From: Lachnospiraceae bacterium
Lineage (GTDB): Bacteria; Bacillota; Clostridia; Lachnospirales; Lachnospiraceae
Direction of reading: 5' to 3'
NCBI GenBank assembly: GCA_015057165.1
Contig: SVEY01000006.1
Location: forward strand, 70,038 to 121,612
Length of the DNA: 51,575 nt
The position numbers were made by a program, and so were the translations under genes. Below, one piece after another: positions 28,348-37,291 of the stretch. The notes under the pieces were generated by a model. The model ran no database searches. It saw only the letters and a list, made by a program, of their open reading frames with translations, and was not told where the DNA came from. Each line of letters begins with the position of its first letter. Position 1 is the first letter of the stretch.

Positions 28348-31300
28348 ATGAAATCCACTATAAAAAGCAACAAACTAACAATTCCCATTCTAATAATCGG
28401 TGGCATTATTGTTGCCGGTATTCTTGTAATAGGAACTGTATTATCAGGTCAGGAAGCAAGTAATGATACCAGTAAGGCAGTAAGAAATGTCAGCCTGCTT
28501 TACTTAGATGAACTGGCAGGAAGACGTGAACAGGTTGTTGAGTCTGTCCTGGATGATTATGTCTCTGATATTGACATTGCTCTTGGACTAATGGAAGGAA
28601 ATGACCTTAGTAGTCAAGAAAACTTCCAGGCATATCAAGCAAGAATGAAACAATTATACGGATTTGAGAAATTCGCATTTGTAAGTTCTGATGGTCTTAT
28701 ATATACATCAAGGGGAACAAGAAATGATATTAATGAATATTCCTTTGATCCAAACAATCTAACTGGACCCCAAATATCTATAAAAAGTATAAATGGCGAT
28801 AACAAGAAGGTGATTATTGCTGTACCTGTTGATAGTGTTAATTATCTAGGGAATACGCTTGTCGCATGTTTTGTGGAAATTGATATGAACAAGATGCTTA
28901 CAGGAATCTCCCTTCAATCGACTGATAATAATACAACATTCTGTAACCTCTATACAAAAGATGGTGTGGCTCTTACTAACACTGTGCTTGGTGGGCTTGC
29001 AAGCGAAGACAATCTTATGGACGCGCTTAGTCATGCTGATTTTGAAGAAGACTACTCCCTTGAGAGTATTAAAAGGGATTTTGCCGAAAAGAAAAAAGGT
29101 GTCGTTTCATTTACTTATAATAATATAAAAGAGACATTATACTACATCCCTGTCACAGGCACAGACTGGATGCTTACATACTTAATTAGAGAAAGTGTTA
29201 TAAGCGAACAGATTAATACAATATCAAGCCAAATTATTATTAGAAGCTTGATTCTGTCTGGTATTGCAGCGATAATACTTGCAGCCATATTTATATTTGT
29301 AATTATTCAAACGAAGAGGTCTGCTAATGCTACTCTTGAAAAAGAGATATCGGAAACAGAAAACAGAGTACATCAGCAAGAATTAGAAGAACAGCTTTCT
29401 CTGCAGGAAGAGCTATTAGAACAGGAAAAACACAGAACACAACAAAACAGCATGATTACTGCTCTTGCATCTGACTATAAGAGTGTATATTACGTTGATC
29501 TCGATACAGATGATGGAATTTGCTATCAAAATGATCCAGAATTTAATGAGACAATTCATAAAGATAGCCACTTCCATTTTGCAAGCACATTTACAGAATA
29601 TGCAGAAAAATATATAGATAAAGATTATAGAGATGGATTTCTTGACTTTATAAAGCCAAGTTCTATAAGGGAGAAATTATCAAATGAAATAATAATTGGC
29701 TATAGATATCTTGTTAAAAAAGACGGTAAAGAAAGATATGAAATGCTTAGAATGGCAGGTGTTAGACACCCAGAAGACAGAACAGATCACAGAGTACATG
29801 CTGTAGGCGTCGGCTTTAGCGATATTGACTCAGAGATGAGAGAGTCTCTCGCTCGCGGTCAAGCTCTAAAAGATGCGCTCTCCGCAGCAGAAGAAGCAAG
29901 CAAAGCCAAGACAGTCTTCTTATCCAATATGAGCCACGAAATAAGAACACCAATGAATGCAATCATTGGGCTTAACAGTCTTGCCCTTAATGAGGAAGGT
30001 ATCTCAGATACTACAAAAGAGTATCTTGAAAAGATTGATGGCGCAGCTCAACATCTTCTATCTCTTATTAATGATATACTTGATATGTCACGAATAGAAT
30101 CAGGAAGAACGACAATCAACAATGAGGAATTTGCTTTTTCTAAATTAATAGAACAGGTTAATACTATATGTGGTGGACAATGTGAGGAAAAAGGTCTTAA
30201 GTATAACTGTATTATCAACGGAGAGTTAAATGATTATTATATAGGTGATACGACCAAATTAAAACAGGTTCTTATTAATATTCTCGGAAATGCTGTGAAA
30301 TTCACTCCGGAAGGAGGAAATATTGATTTTACCATAGAAAAAGTCGGTTCCTTTGATAATAAAACTACACTTAAATTCATAATCAAAGATAATGGAATCG
30401 GTATGAGTAAAGATTATATTCCAAAAATCTTTGAAACATTTAGCCAGGAAGATGATAGTGCCTCCACTAAATACTCAAGTTCCGGTCTTGGAATGGCTAT
30501 TACAAAAAACATTGTGGAAATGATGAATGGCAAGATTGATGTGGAAAGCGAAAAGGGAGTTGGAACAACATTTACTGTTACTATTACCCTATCTGATTCT
30601 GAGCACAAGACGACAAATGATATGGAAGATATTGATGTTAATCCAGAAGAACTTACCGTTCTTGTAATAGATGATGACCCGGTAGCCTGTGACCATGCAA
30701 AACTAGTGCTAAGTCAGGCAGGTATAACATCTGAAATCGCACTCTCCGGAAAAGACGCTATCGATATGATTAAACTTAGACATGCAAGAATGGAGCCTTA
30801 TAACCTTATAATTGTGGATTGGAAAATGCCTGATATGGACGGAGTTGAGACAACAAGACAGATACGTTCTGAGATAGGCGATGAATCTGCAATAATTATT
30901 CTTACTGCATACAACTGGGATGATATATTAGAAGACGCTACAGAAGCAGGTGTTGATAGATTCATATCAAAACCTCTCTTTACCAACAATCTGATAGATG
31001 AATTCAAAGAAGCATTAAAGAATAAAGCTAAAGATACTTCTTCTAAGAAGGCAAATCTTGATGGTCTAAGATTTCTAATTGCTGAAGATATGGAGATAAA
31101 TGCTGAAATACTTATTAATATACTTGAATTAAGAAACATTAAATCCGAGCATGCAATTAACGGCAAGGTCTGCTTAGAAATGTTTGAAAATAGCCCTGAG
31201 GGTTACTTCGATGCTATTCTTATGGATATGCGTATGCCTGAAATGAACGGACTTGAAGCAACAGAGAAAATAAGAGCACTTGATAGAGAAGATGCAAAGG

Positions 31301-31437
31301 AAATCCCTATTATTGCTCTTACCGCAAATGCTTTCGATGAAGATGTCCAACGTTCTCTTCAAGCCGGACTAAATGCACATCTATCAAAACCTATAGAGCC
31401 TGACGTATTATTTGAGACATTAGAAAATATACTGTAG
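28348..31437 (+). CDS. Cache-domain hybrid histidine kinase with two receivers
   Basis: A 1029-residue membrane sensor kinase. Membrane helix 1 is at about 11-32. The extracytoplasmic region at 40-290 resembles a double Cache sensor (FVSSDGLIYTSRG, YYIPVTGTDWMLTYLI). Helix 2 is at 298-321. A coiled-coil (330-370) and a PAS-like region (375-495) follow. HisKA carries His530 in LSNMSHEIRTPMNA; the HATPase shows ILGNAVKFTP, KDNGIGMS and GLGMAITK. Two receivers follow: the first with LIIVDWKMPDMDG, the second with AILMDMRMPEMNG. It starts at ATG after GGGGGT. The terminal receivers call for an HPt protein, and the orphan HPt at 13234 is a candidate. It ends 4 bp before the convergent transporter gene. 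Confidence 0.94.
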   Translation: MKSTIKSNKLTIPILIIGGIIVAGILVIGTVLSGQEASNDTSKAVRNVSLLYLDELAGRREQVVESVLDDYVSDIDIALGLMEGNDLSSQENFQAYQARMKQLYGFEKFAFVSSDGLIYTSRGTRNDINEYSFDPNNLTGPQISIKSINGDNKKVIIAVPVDSVNYLGNTLVACFVEIDMNKMLTGISLQSTDNNTTFCNLYTKDGVALTNTVLGGLASEDNLMDALSHADFEEDYSLESIKRDFAEKKKGVVSFTYNNIKETLYYIPVTGTDWMLTYLIRESVISEQINTISSQIIIRSLILSGIAAIILAAIFIFVIIQTKRSANATLEKEISETENRVHQQELEEQLSLQEELLEQEKHRTQQNSMITALASDYKSVYYVDLDTDDGICYQNDPEFNETIHKDSHFHFASTFTEYAEKYIDKDYRDGFLDFIKPSSIREKLSNEIIIGYRYLVKKDGKERYEMLRMAGVRHPEDRTDHRVHAVGVGFSDIDSEMRESLARGQALKDALSAAEEASKAKTVFLSNMSHEIRTPMNAIIGLNSLALNEEGISDTTKEYLEKIDGAAQHLLSLINDILDMSRIESGRTTINNEEFAFSKLIEQVNTICGGQCEEKGLKYNCIINGELNDYYIGDTTKLKQVLINILGNAVKFTPEGGNIDFTIEKVGSFDNKTTLKFIIKDNGIGMSKDYIPKIFETFSQEDDSASTKYSSSGLGMAITKNIVEMMNGKIDVESEKGVGTTFTVTITLSDSEHKTTNDMEDIDVNPEELTVLVIDDDPVACDHAKLVLSQAGITSEIALSGKDAIDMIKLRHARMEPYNLIIVDWKMPDMDGVETTRQIRSEIGDESAIIILTAYNWDDILEDATEAGVDRFISKPLFTNNLIDEFKEALKNKAKDTSSKKANLDGLRFLIAEDMEINAEILINILELRNIKSEHAINGKVCLEMFENSPEGYFDAILMDMRMPEMNGLEATEKIRALDREDAKEIPIIALTANAFDEDVQRSLQAGLNAHLSKPIEPDVLFETLENIL

Positions 31438-31441
31438 TGTA

Positions 31442-32377
31442 TTAATCTTTCCACCTCTTATAAATTGAAGATAGTATTGCACCAGAGAGATTATGCCATA
31501 CAGAGAATATTGCACCCGGCACCGTTGCCATAGCAAGATCAGGGAAGGAACTTGCAGCAAGACTTGTTGCAAGTCCTGAATTTTGCATTCCAATCTCTAT
31601 TGAGATGGCTTTAATCTTAGACGGTGACATCTTAAAACATTTTCCAACTGTAAATCCACACAAATAACCTAAGAGATTATGAAGAACAACAACAGCAAGA
31701 ACCACAAGTCCGGTTGAAAAAATCTTCTCGGAATTATGTGATACAACACTTGCAATTATCATACATATACCAATAGTCGAAACCATTGGCAAAATACTTA
31801 CTATCTTCTCGCTTACCTTCTTAAAAAATTTATGAACAAGAAGTGCCACAACTATTGGGACAACAACAACCTGAAGGATGCTGAGAATCATAGATACAAT
31901 ATTAACCTCAACTTTGGTTCTAAGAATCATATATGTAATAAGAGGTGTAAGAAGGGGCGCAAGAATTGTATTAACACTTGTCATTCCAACAGATAATGCC
32001 ACATCTCCCTTGGACATATATGTAATTACATTACTTGCTGTTCCACCGGGACATGTACCAACCAACACAACACCGGCAGTCAATGCTATGTCCAGTGAAA
32101 ATACTTTACAGAGCAAAAATGCAATTAACGGCATAAATACAAATTGAGATATACAGCCCACTATCATATCTTTAGGTCTTGTAAATAAAACAGCAAAGTC
32201 TGACGGCTTAATTGTAAGTCCCATACCAAACATTATTACCATCAATAGATAGTTAATCCAACTTGTATCAATCCATGTAAAGGATACAGGAAAGAATAAT
32301 GCTATTGCTGCTATAACAACAACGAGAATCGCCATATATTTCCCTATAAAACCACTTACTTTTTCTAATGTCTTCAA
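31442..32377 (-). CDS. Bile acid:sodium symporter (BASS) family transporter
   Basis: About 311 residues with nine or ten membrane helices. Family motifs are visible: MFGMGLTIKPSDF, GCISQFVFMPLIAF, VGTCPGGTASNVITYMSKGD and EIGMQNSGLATSLA. BASS members import organic anions such as bile acids, pantoate or keto acids with sodium; the substrate here is not predictable. The TTG start at 32377 is chosen because AGGAAGG lies about 9 nt upstream. A GTG 11 codons earlier has no ribosome site. Confidence 0.9.
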   Translation of the reverse strand: MKTLEKVSGFIGKYMAILVVVIAAIALFFPVSFTWIDTSWINYLLMVIMFGMGLTIKPSDFAVLFTRPKDMIVGCISQFVFMPLIAFLLCKVFSLDIALTAGVVLVGTCPGGTASNVITYMSKGDVALSVGMTSVNTILAPLLTPLITYMILRTKVEVNIVSMILSILQVVVVPIVVALLVHKFFKKVSEKIVSILPMVSTIGICMIIASVVSHNSEKIFSTGLVVLAVVVLHNLLGYLCGFTVGKCFKMSPSKIKAISIEIGMQNSGLATSLAASSFPDLAMATVPGAIFSVWHNLSGAILSSIYKRWKD

Positions 32378-32491
32378 TGCTCTACCCTTCCTATCTTCAT
32401 CAAATATCACGAATTTATTTTAAGCCAAAAAACATATCATATTATAGCAAATTAACAGATAATTTTAAATAGCAAATAACACTTATATGTG

Positions 32492-32497
32492 ATATAA
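32492..32497 (+). promoter_or_regulatory. Extended -10 element upstream of the membrane EAL gene
   Basis: TGATATAAT with the hexamer at 32492-32497. No clear -35. It resembles the extended -10 boxes seen elsewhere in this window. Confidence 0.45.
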
Positions 32498-32538
32498 TCA
32501 GTTTAATTGGGGAGATGTGTATTTTAGGGGTGTTACAA

Positions 32539-34440
32539 TTGATTTCAGGATTATTTATTACTGACGAAACTAAATTTGTTGCTGTAGGGGATGTTTTCTC
32601 TCTGATACTATGTGTTATGCTTATCTCTCTATTTACCATAACATATGTATCTAAAGGCAGAATTTTCCACATGTTCCAGGCAATGATAGGTCTTCTTATG
32701 ATTGCATCCTGGAGTGATCTTATATGGCATTCTTTGATTGTCAGTGATATGGCAAATGATACTTTAATATATATATTCCATTTTGTATATCGTATGGCAC
32801 TTCTTTCAATCCTGAGTATCTTCTGCTTCTATACAGTAGAACTTATGTATCTTGAAGAAAAACCTCGTAAAGCATCATATATATATATAAACGTTGGAAT
32901 CGTACTATTCGTATTTGCCGAGATACTAACTGTCCTTACCAAAACAGGATTCCAAAGAATCGATTCAAATTTATTCACTGAAGGATATTCAATATTTCGA
33001 CTTGCGTATTTTTATTTTCTGGGATATTGCATCTATCTGCTTATACGCTACAGAAAAAGAATGGTAACTAAAATTGCTATAAGTATAGTTGCGGTGTTCT
33101 TATTATGTTTTCTAATATACTTACTCCAGACAATTCACGACCAGAATTCATATACTGTAATAACACTTACTCTACCTATTATAGCCGTCATGTATCTACT
33201 TCACTCTAATCCCTATGAGACTTCTACAGGTGCTGTAAGTGAATCAAGCTTTAATCAAAGGGTTAGCGAAGCTTACAAGGATAATAAAGAATTGGTTCTT
33301 ATGTGTCTTAGAATACAAGGATTTGAAGGTCTTAACTCATTTACTCCTTCAATGCGCCTTGAAATCTTTAAGTACTTTAGAAATATAAAAAAAGGTGTCC
33401 TGTTTCGTGTTGGCGGCAGACTTGTTATGGTATTTCCAAAAGAACTTAATCCAGATTATAAGAATACTATTTCGGACTTATGTAAGACCTTTGATACTCT
33501 CTTTTTAAAATACTCACATGATTTCAAGGCAATGTTCTTAGTAAGTGAGGACTTTCTTAACAAAGATAACTTATATTCAGCTCTCTTTGATTTTATGGAA
33601 TCAAGAGTTTCTTATAATACATATTATTGGATTACAAAAAAAGATATTGAAGATTTTAGAATGCAACAATATGTCTTGTCAGAGCTTGAAGATATATCAC
33701 TAAAGAAAGACCTTGACGACAAGCGCGTTATACCATATTGTCAACCGGTATATAATGTTATGACTAAATCATACGATACTGCCGAGGCTTTGATGCGCCT
33801 TAATCTCGACAAAAAAGGTATGATATATCCGGATTATTTCATATCACTTGCGGAAGAGCACAATTACATACATGACTTAAGCCTGATAATTCTGAACAAA
33901 ACATGTCAAATGATTAATAAGTTTATTAAAGACGGAAAGAAGCTTGAAAGAATTTCAGTTAATTTCTCAATGCAAGAAGTTAGAGATGATAATTTTGCCA
34001 AAGATATTATAGAAGTTATTGACAGGAACAATGTACCTTATCATATGATAGCTGTAGAACTTACAGAAAGTCAGAATGATGAAGATTTTGAACTTGTAAA
34101 AAGCAGAATTGAAGAACTCAAACAATATGGTATCAAGTTCTATCTTGATGACTTTGGAACCGGTTATTCCAACTTCGATCGTATAATGGAATTACCTTTT
34201 GATATAATCAAATTCGACCGTTCACTAGTTGTTGAATCTGCCAAGGACAAGTCATCTGCATACATGGTTGACACCTTCGCCGGAATGTTTAAGAATCTAA
34301 AATATCGTGTATTATATGAAGGTATTGAAGATATATCCGACGAAAACAGGTGTATAAATATGCATGCAGAATTCCTCCAGGGTTATAAGTACTCTCGCCC
34401 TATTAATATGAGTGAACTTGAGCGGTTTCTATCAGCATAA
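32539..34440 (+). CDS. Membrane-bound degenerate GGDEF-EAL protein (c-di-GMP phosphodiesterase)
   Basis: About 633 residues. Seven or so membrane helices occupy the first 220 residues, followed by a GGDEF-like region without its signature (LFRVGGRLVMVFP in its place) and an EAL domain (about 400-630). The EAL domain retains AEALMRL, RISVNFSM, VELTES, DDFGTGYSN, IIKFDRSLV, YEGIED and QGYKYSRP, so hydrolysis of c-di-GMP is likely. A TTG at 32539 has AGGGGTG 6 nt upstream. An ATG 8 codons earlier (32515) directly abuts GGGGAG, too close to work well, although that start cannot be ruled out. An extended -10 TGATATAAT lies upstream. Confidence 0.9.
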   Translation: MISGLFITDETKFVAVGDVFSLILCVMLISLFTITYVSKGRIFHMFQAMIGLLMIASWSDLIWHSLIVSDMANDTLIYIFHFVYRMALLSILSIFCFYTVELMYLEEKPRKASYIYINVGIVLFVFAEILTVLTKTGFQRIDSNLFTEGYSIFRLAYFYFLGYCIYLLIRYRKRMVTKIAISIVAVFLLCFLIYLLQTIHDQNSYTVITLTLPIIAVMYLLHSNPYETSTGAVSESSFNQRVSEAYKDNKELVLMCLRIQGFEGLNSFTPSMRLEIFKYFRNIKKGVLFRVGGRLVMVFPKELNPDYKNTISDLCKTFDTLFLKYSHDFKAMFLVSEDFLNKDNLYSALFDFMESRVSYNTYYWITKKDIEDFRMQQYVLSELEDISLKKDLDDKRVIPYCQPVYNVMTKSYDTAEALMRLNLDKKGMIYPDYFISLAEEHNYIHDLSLIILNKTCQMINKFIKDGKKLERISVNFSMQEVRDDNFAKDIIEVIDRNNVPYHMIAVELTESQNDEDFELVKSRIEELKQYGIKFYLDDFGTGYSNFDRIMELPFDIIKFDRSLVVESAKDKSSAYMVDTFAGMFKNLKYRVLYEGIEDISDENRCINMHAEFLQGYKYSRPINMSELERFLSA

Positions 34441-34503
34441 ATTGCTTTAATACATCATAAACTTTCTTTAAAGCATCATATGTCTTTTTGTACCTCATTT
34501 TAT

Positions 34504-35580
34504 CTACTTGATATATAATTTGAGATGATTTCCATTATCATCATAACAGTATTCTGTATCACTTATTGCAAAACTCATACACTTAACCGACAATTCATTT
34601 CCTTCTTCTAATACATTATGCTTATCACCAGAATAATCCAGCATCAGTAAAACTTTATCATTCTCAGATGAATACTCTACCTGCGCATGAATTTTGTATT
34701 CATATCTCGTCTCCAGGATATTATGAAATACAGCCTCTTCAAGAGCAAGTCGTATATGAAGATATGTGGATTTATCAATGGCATTATCGGAACAATACAT
34801 CATTAGGCGGCTGAAAACATCATTAAACTGACTATATTTATCGATGTCAAATGTTAATACCTTGATTCTCTTAATAAACTGTCTCGTCTTTTCTTTCTTA
34901 GGATTGTTAAATATCTCATCAGGTGTACCTTCTTCATATATTACACCTTCGTCCATATAAAATACTCTGTTACATACAGACTTAGCAAAATCCATCTCGT
35001 GAGTTACAATCATAAGTGTCTTCCCTGTCTTAGACAGCCTTCGTATAACAGACTGCACATCACCAACCATAGTGGGGTCTAAGGCACTTGTGGGTTCATC
35101 CATCAGTATAACATCGGGATTCATCGCAAGAGTTCTAACAATCGCAATACGCTGTTTCTGTCCACCGGATAATTCGTCAGGATAGCTGTCCGCCTTTTCG
35201 GACAGTCCAACCTCCTTAAGTAACCTATATGCATTATCATAGGCTTCCTGCTTATTCATTTTAAGCAGCTTAACAGGAGACAGCATAACATTCTCAATTA
35301 CGCTTAAATGATTGAAAAGGTTAAAGGATTGGAATACCATACCTACTTTTCTACGAACCATATTCAAGTCAGTTCCTGGCGATGTTATTTCATCTTCACC
35401 AATCCATATATGCCCCTGTGTTGGTTTTTCCAACAGGTTAATACAGCGAAGAAGTGTACTCTTCCCTGTTCCGGATGGTCCGATAACAGATACTACATCT
35501 CCATCATTAATTGTTACATTCACATCTCTAAGCGGTGTCACATTAGGATATGTTTTCTTTAAACCTTCTATTCTAATCAT
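34504..35580 (-). CDS. Polar amino acid ABC ATPase with C-terminal GHKL/RsbW-like domain
   Basis: A 358-residue ABC ATPase. Residues 1-240 are a standard polar-amino-acid (GlnQ-type) ATPase: Walker A GPSGTGKST (34-42), Q loop FQSFNLF, signature LSGGQKQR (137-144), Walker B VILMDEPTSALDP and switch His in VTHEM. Residues about 255-358 are an extra domain not found in ordinary GlnQ proteins. HIRLALEEAVFHNIL looks like the N box of RsbW/GHKL ATPases, and LLMLDYSGDK and NHLKLYIK occupy places where such domains have a G1-like strand and a final strand. The G1 glycines are poor, so nucleotide binding is uncertain. It overlaps the permease gene by 8 bp. Confidence 0.92.
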   Translation of the reverse strand: MIRIEGLKKTYPNVTPLRDVNVTINDGDVVSVIGPSGTGKSTLLRCINLLEKPTQGHIWIGEDEITSPGTDLNMVRRKVGMVFQSFNLFNHLSVIENVMLSPVKLLKMNKQEAYDNAYRLLKEVGLSEKADSYPDELSGGQKQRIAIVRTLAMNPDVILMDEPTSALDPTMVGDVQSVIRRLSKTGKTLMIVTHEMDFAKSVCNRVFYMDEGVIYEEGTPDEIFNNPKKEKTRQFIKRIKVLTFDIDKYSQFNDVFSRLMMYCSDNAIDKSTYLHIRLALEEAVFHNILETRYEYKIHAQVEYSSENDKVLLMLDYSGDKHNVLEEGNELSVKCMSFAISDTEYCYDDNGNHLKLYIK

Positions 35581-37123
35581 GCAGATTCACCCCCTCTAAG
35601 AGATGTCTCTTCTTTCTTAATTTCGGTGTTACTCTTATCTTTACTCTTCTAATAATAAGAATAACTATTCCTTCTAATACAAAGTAAAGAACCGCTGCCG
35701 CAATAAGCGGGAAGAATGCTTCATAGGTACGATTCCTAATAATATCTCCTACTTTCGTAAGATCAATAACGGCTATGTAGCCCACAACTGCCGTTGCCTT
35801 AATAAGAGCGATAATCTCTCCCATATATGATTCTATCATCAGTGGAATTATCTGCGGTAGTATTATCGTAAAAAATGTAGACAATCGTGAATGTCCCAAT
35901 GCATATGCCGCTTCATACTGGCCTATATCAATAGATTTTGAACCTGTAACAAGCAGACCGTGAACTCCTATTGAGAATACCAGGGTGAACCCCACAATCG
36001 AGACTATGGTAGCGCTTAATGATGAGGAGCCGAATACCACATAATACAGAATCATAAGGAGCACCACAACCGGCATACCTTGTATTAGTGTGGAGAATAC
36101 CTTATATATGGAATTGGCAACCTTATTGCCGTCTTTACATAATAAATACGTAACAAATCCAAGTAAAGTACCAAATATTACGGAAAAAAGTGTTATAAGA
36201 ACTGTAGTAAGAAGACCTTGAACAATAAGCTTCCATCTGCTTTCCTTAATAAATGTCTTATAGAATCCATCTGCTATATAGTCTGTAATTCCTGTCTTAA
36301 CACTTGTCGTATCTTTTACCATTATGGCAATCGGTTGCGTAAATAAGACATCTGAAAAGGGTATTGACTGCGCCCTCTCAGGTGTAATATTAAGATTTGC
36401 CATAATACAATCTATATTTCCTGTTGCACAAGCAGGTATAATTCCGGAATAATCATATACTTTAAATGTAACATCAGCATCTAAATATTTTGCAAAACGA
36501 TATCCAAGTTCAATATCAAGTCCACAAAGCTCATTGCCCTTATAGTAAGAATATGGTTGTACTAATCCCGTCGTGCCTATTACAAGGTGGTACTTCGGAT
36601 TAGAAGGAGACTCAATGAACGGCATATCCTCATTCTCTTCATTTACCCACCTATTATACATATCATCTAATGTACCATCTTCTTTAATTGACTTAATGAA
36701 AGAATTAAGTTCATTTTCGAAATCAGGAATCTTACAGTTAGGCGATATTCCAACTGCTATCTTCAACTGTTCTTCCATATTCTCATCAAGAAGCTTCACA
36801 CCTTCAAGCCCATGGTCCATTGCTTTTTCCATCGGAAGTCTCTCGAATATATATGCATCAATTTTACCCTGTGCGACAGTCTGATATCCCTGAACAGCCT
36901 CAAAGTATGCAATATTAGCATTAGGAAGTTCCCTTTTTATCACATTGACAGCAGCACTTCCGTCACCTGTTCCTATTGTAATATCAGGATTGTTAAGTTG
37001 CTGCCTGCTTGTAATCTCTTCTCCCTGCTCGGCATAACTATATATACCAACTGCAAAGGCAAGAATAAGTGTGATAATCACACAGACTATTATTCTTCTA
37101 TAGATTCTCTTACTACTAACCAT
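35573..37123 (-). CDS. Amino acid ABC transporter: permuted binding domain fused to permease
   Basis: A 516-residue protein. A membrane helix or signal anchor (10-29) is followed by a segment (45-165) that matches the second lobe and C-terminus of SBP_bac_3 binding proteins (QGYQTVAQGKIDAYI, then EQLKIAVG, then KEDGTLDDMYNRWV). Next comes a segment (178-270) that matches the first lobe (QPYSYYKGNELCGLDIELG, GIIPACATGNIDCI, NITPERAQSIPFSD). The usual order is therefore reversed. From about 296 a HisM/GlnP-type permease follows with five or so helices and the EAA-like loop YEAAYALGHSRLSTFFTIIL. Together with the ATPase gene it makes a complete importer for a polar amino acid. Confidence 0.9.
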   Translation of the reverse strand: MVSSKRIYRRIIVCVIITLILAFAVGIYSYAEQGEEITSRQQLNNPDITIGTGDGSAAVNVIKRELPNANIAYFEAVQGYQTVAQGKIDAYIFERLPMEKAMDHGLEGVKLLDENMEEQLKIAVGISPNCKIPDFENELNSFIKSIKEDGTLDDMYNRWVNEENEDMPFIESPSNPKYHLVIGTTGLVQPYSYYKGNELCGLDIELGYRFAKYLDADVTFKVYDYSGIIPACATGNIDCIMANLNITPERAQSIPFSDVLFTQPIAIMVKDTTSVKTGITDYIADGFYKTFIKESRWKLIVQGLLTTVLITLFSVIFGTLLGFVTYLLCKDGNKVANSIYKVFSTLIQGMPVVVLLMILYYVVFGSSSLSATIVSIVGFTLVFSIGVHGLLVTGSKSIDIGQYEAAYALGHSRLSTFFTIILPQIIPLMIESYMGEIIALIKATAVVGYIAVIDLTKVGDIIRNRTYEAFFPLIAAAVLYFVLEGIVILIIRRVKIRVTPKLRKKRHLLEGVNLHD

Positions 37124-37246
37124 TCTTCACTCTCTTCTCTATCATGTTCAAAAAAAATATACCATCACCGGTCCTAGGAACTTTTGTTATGAATACATTC
37201 TCCTTCTCTAAGTCGGCTGTCGTAAAATATGTACAACTATTTCTAA

Positions 37247-37283
37247 AAAAGGCGACAAAGAAAACAAATCTTTGTCACCTTTT
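37247..37283. terminator. Intrinsic terminator downstream of the Asn-rich lipoprotein gene
   Basis: A 14-bp stem (37247-37260 with 37270-37283) has one mismatch that pairs as U-G in the minus-strand RNA, a 9-nt loop, and an A-rich left flank that is a U tract on the minus strand. Confidence 0.7.
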
Positions 37284-37291
37284 ATAACTAT

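Noticed and set aside
31174-31362. Short antisense frames within the hybrid kinase gene
   Set aside because: They are shadows of the kinase coding sequence, without ribosome sites or recognisable domains.
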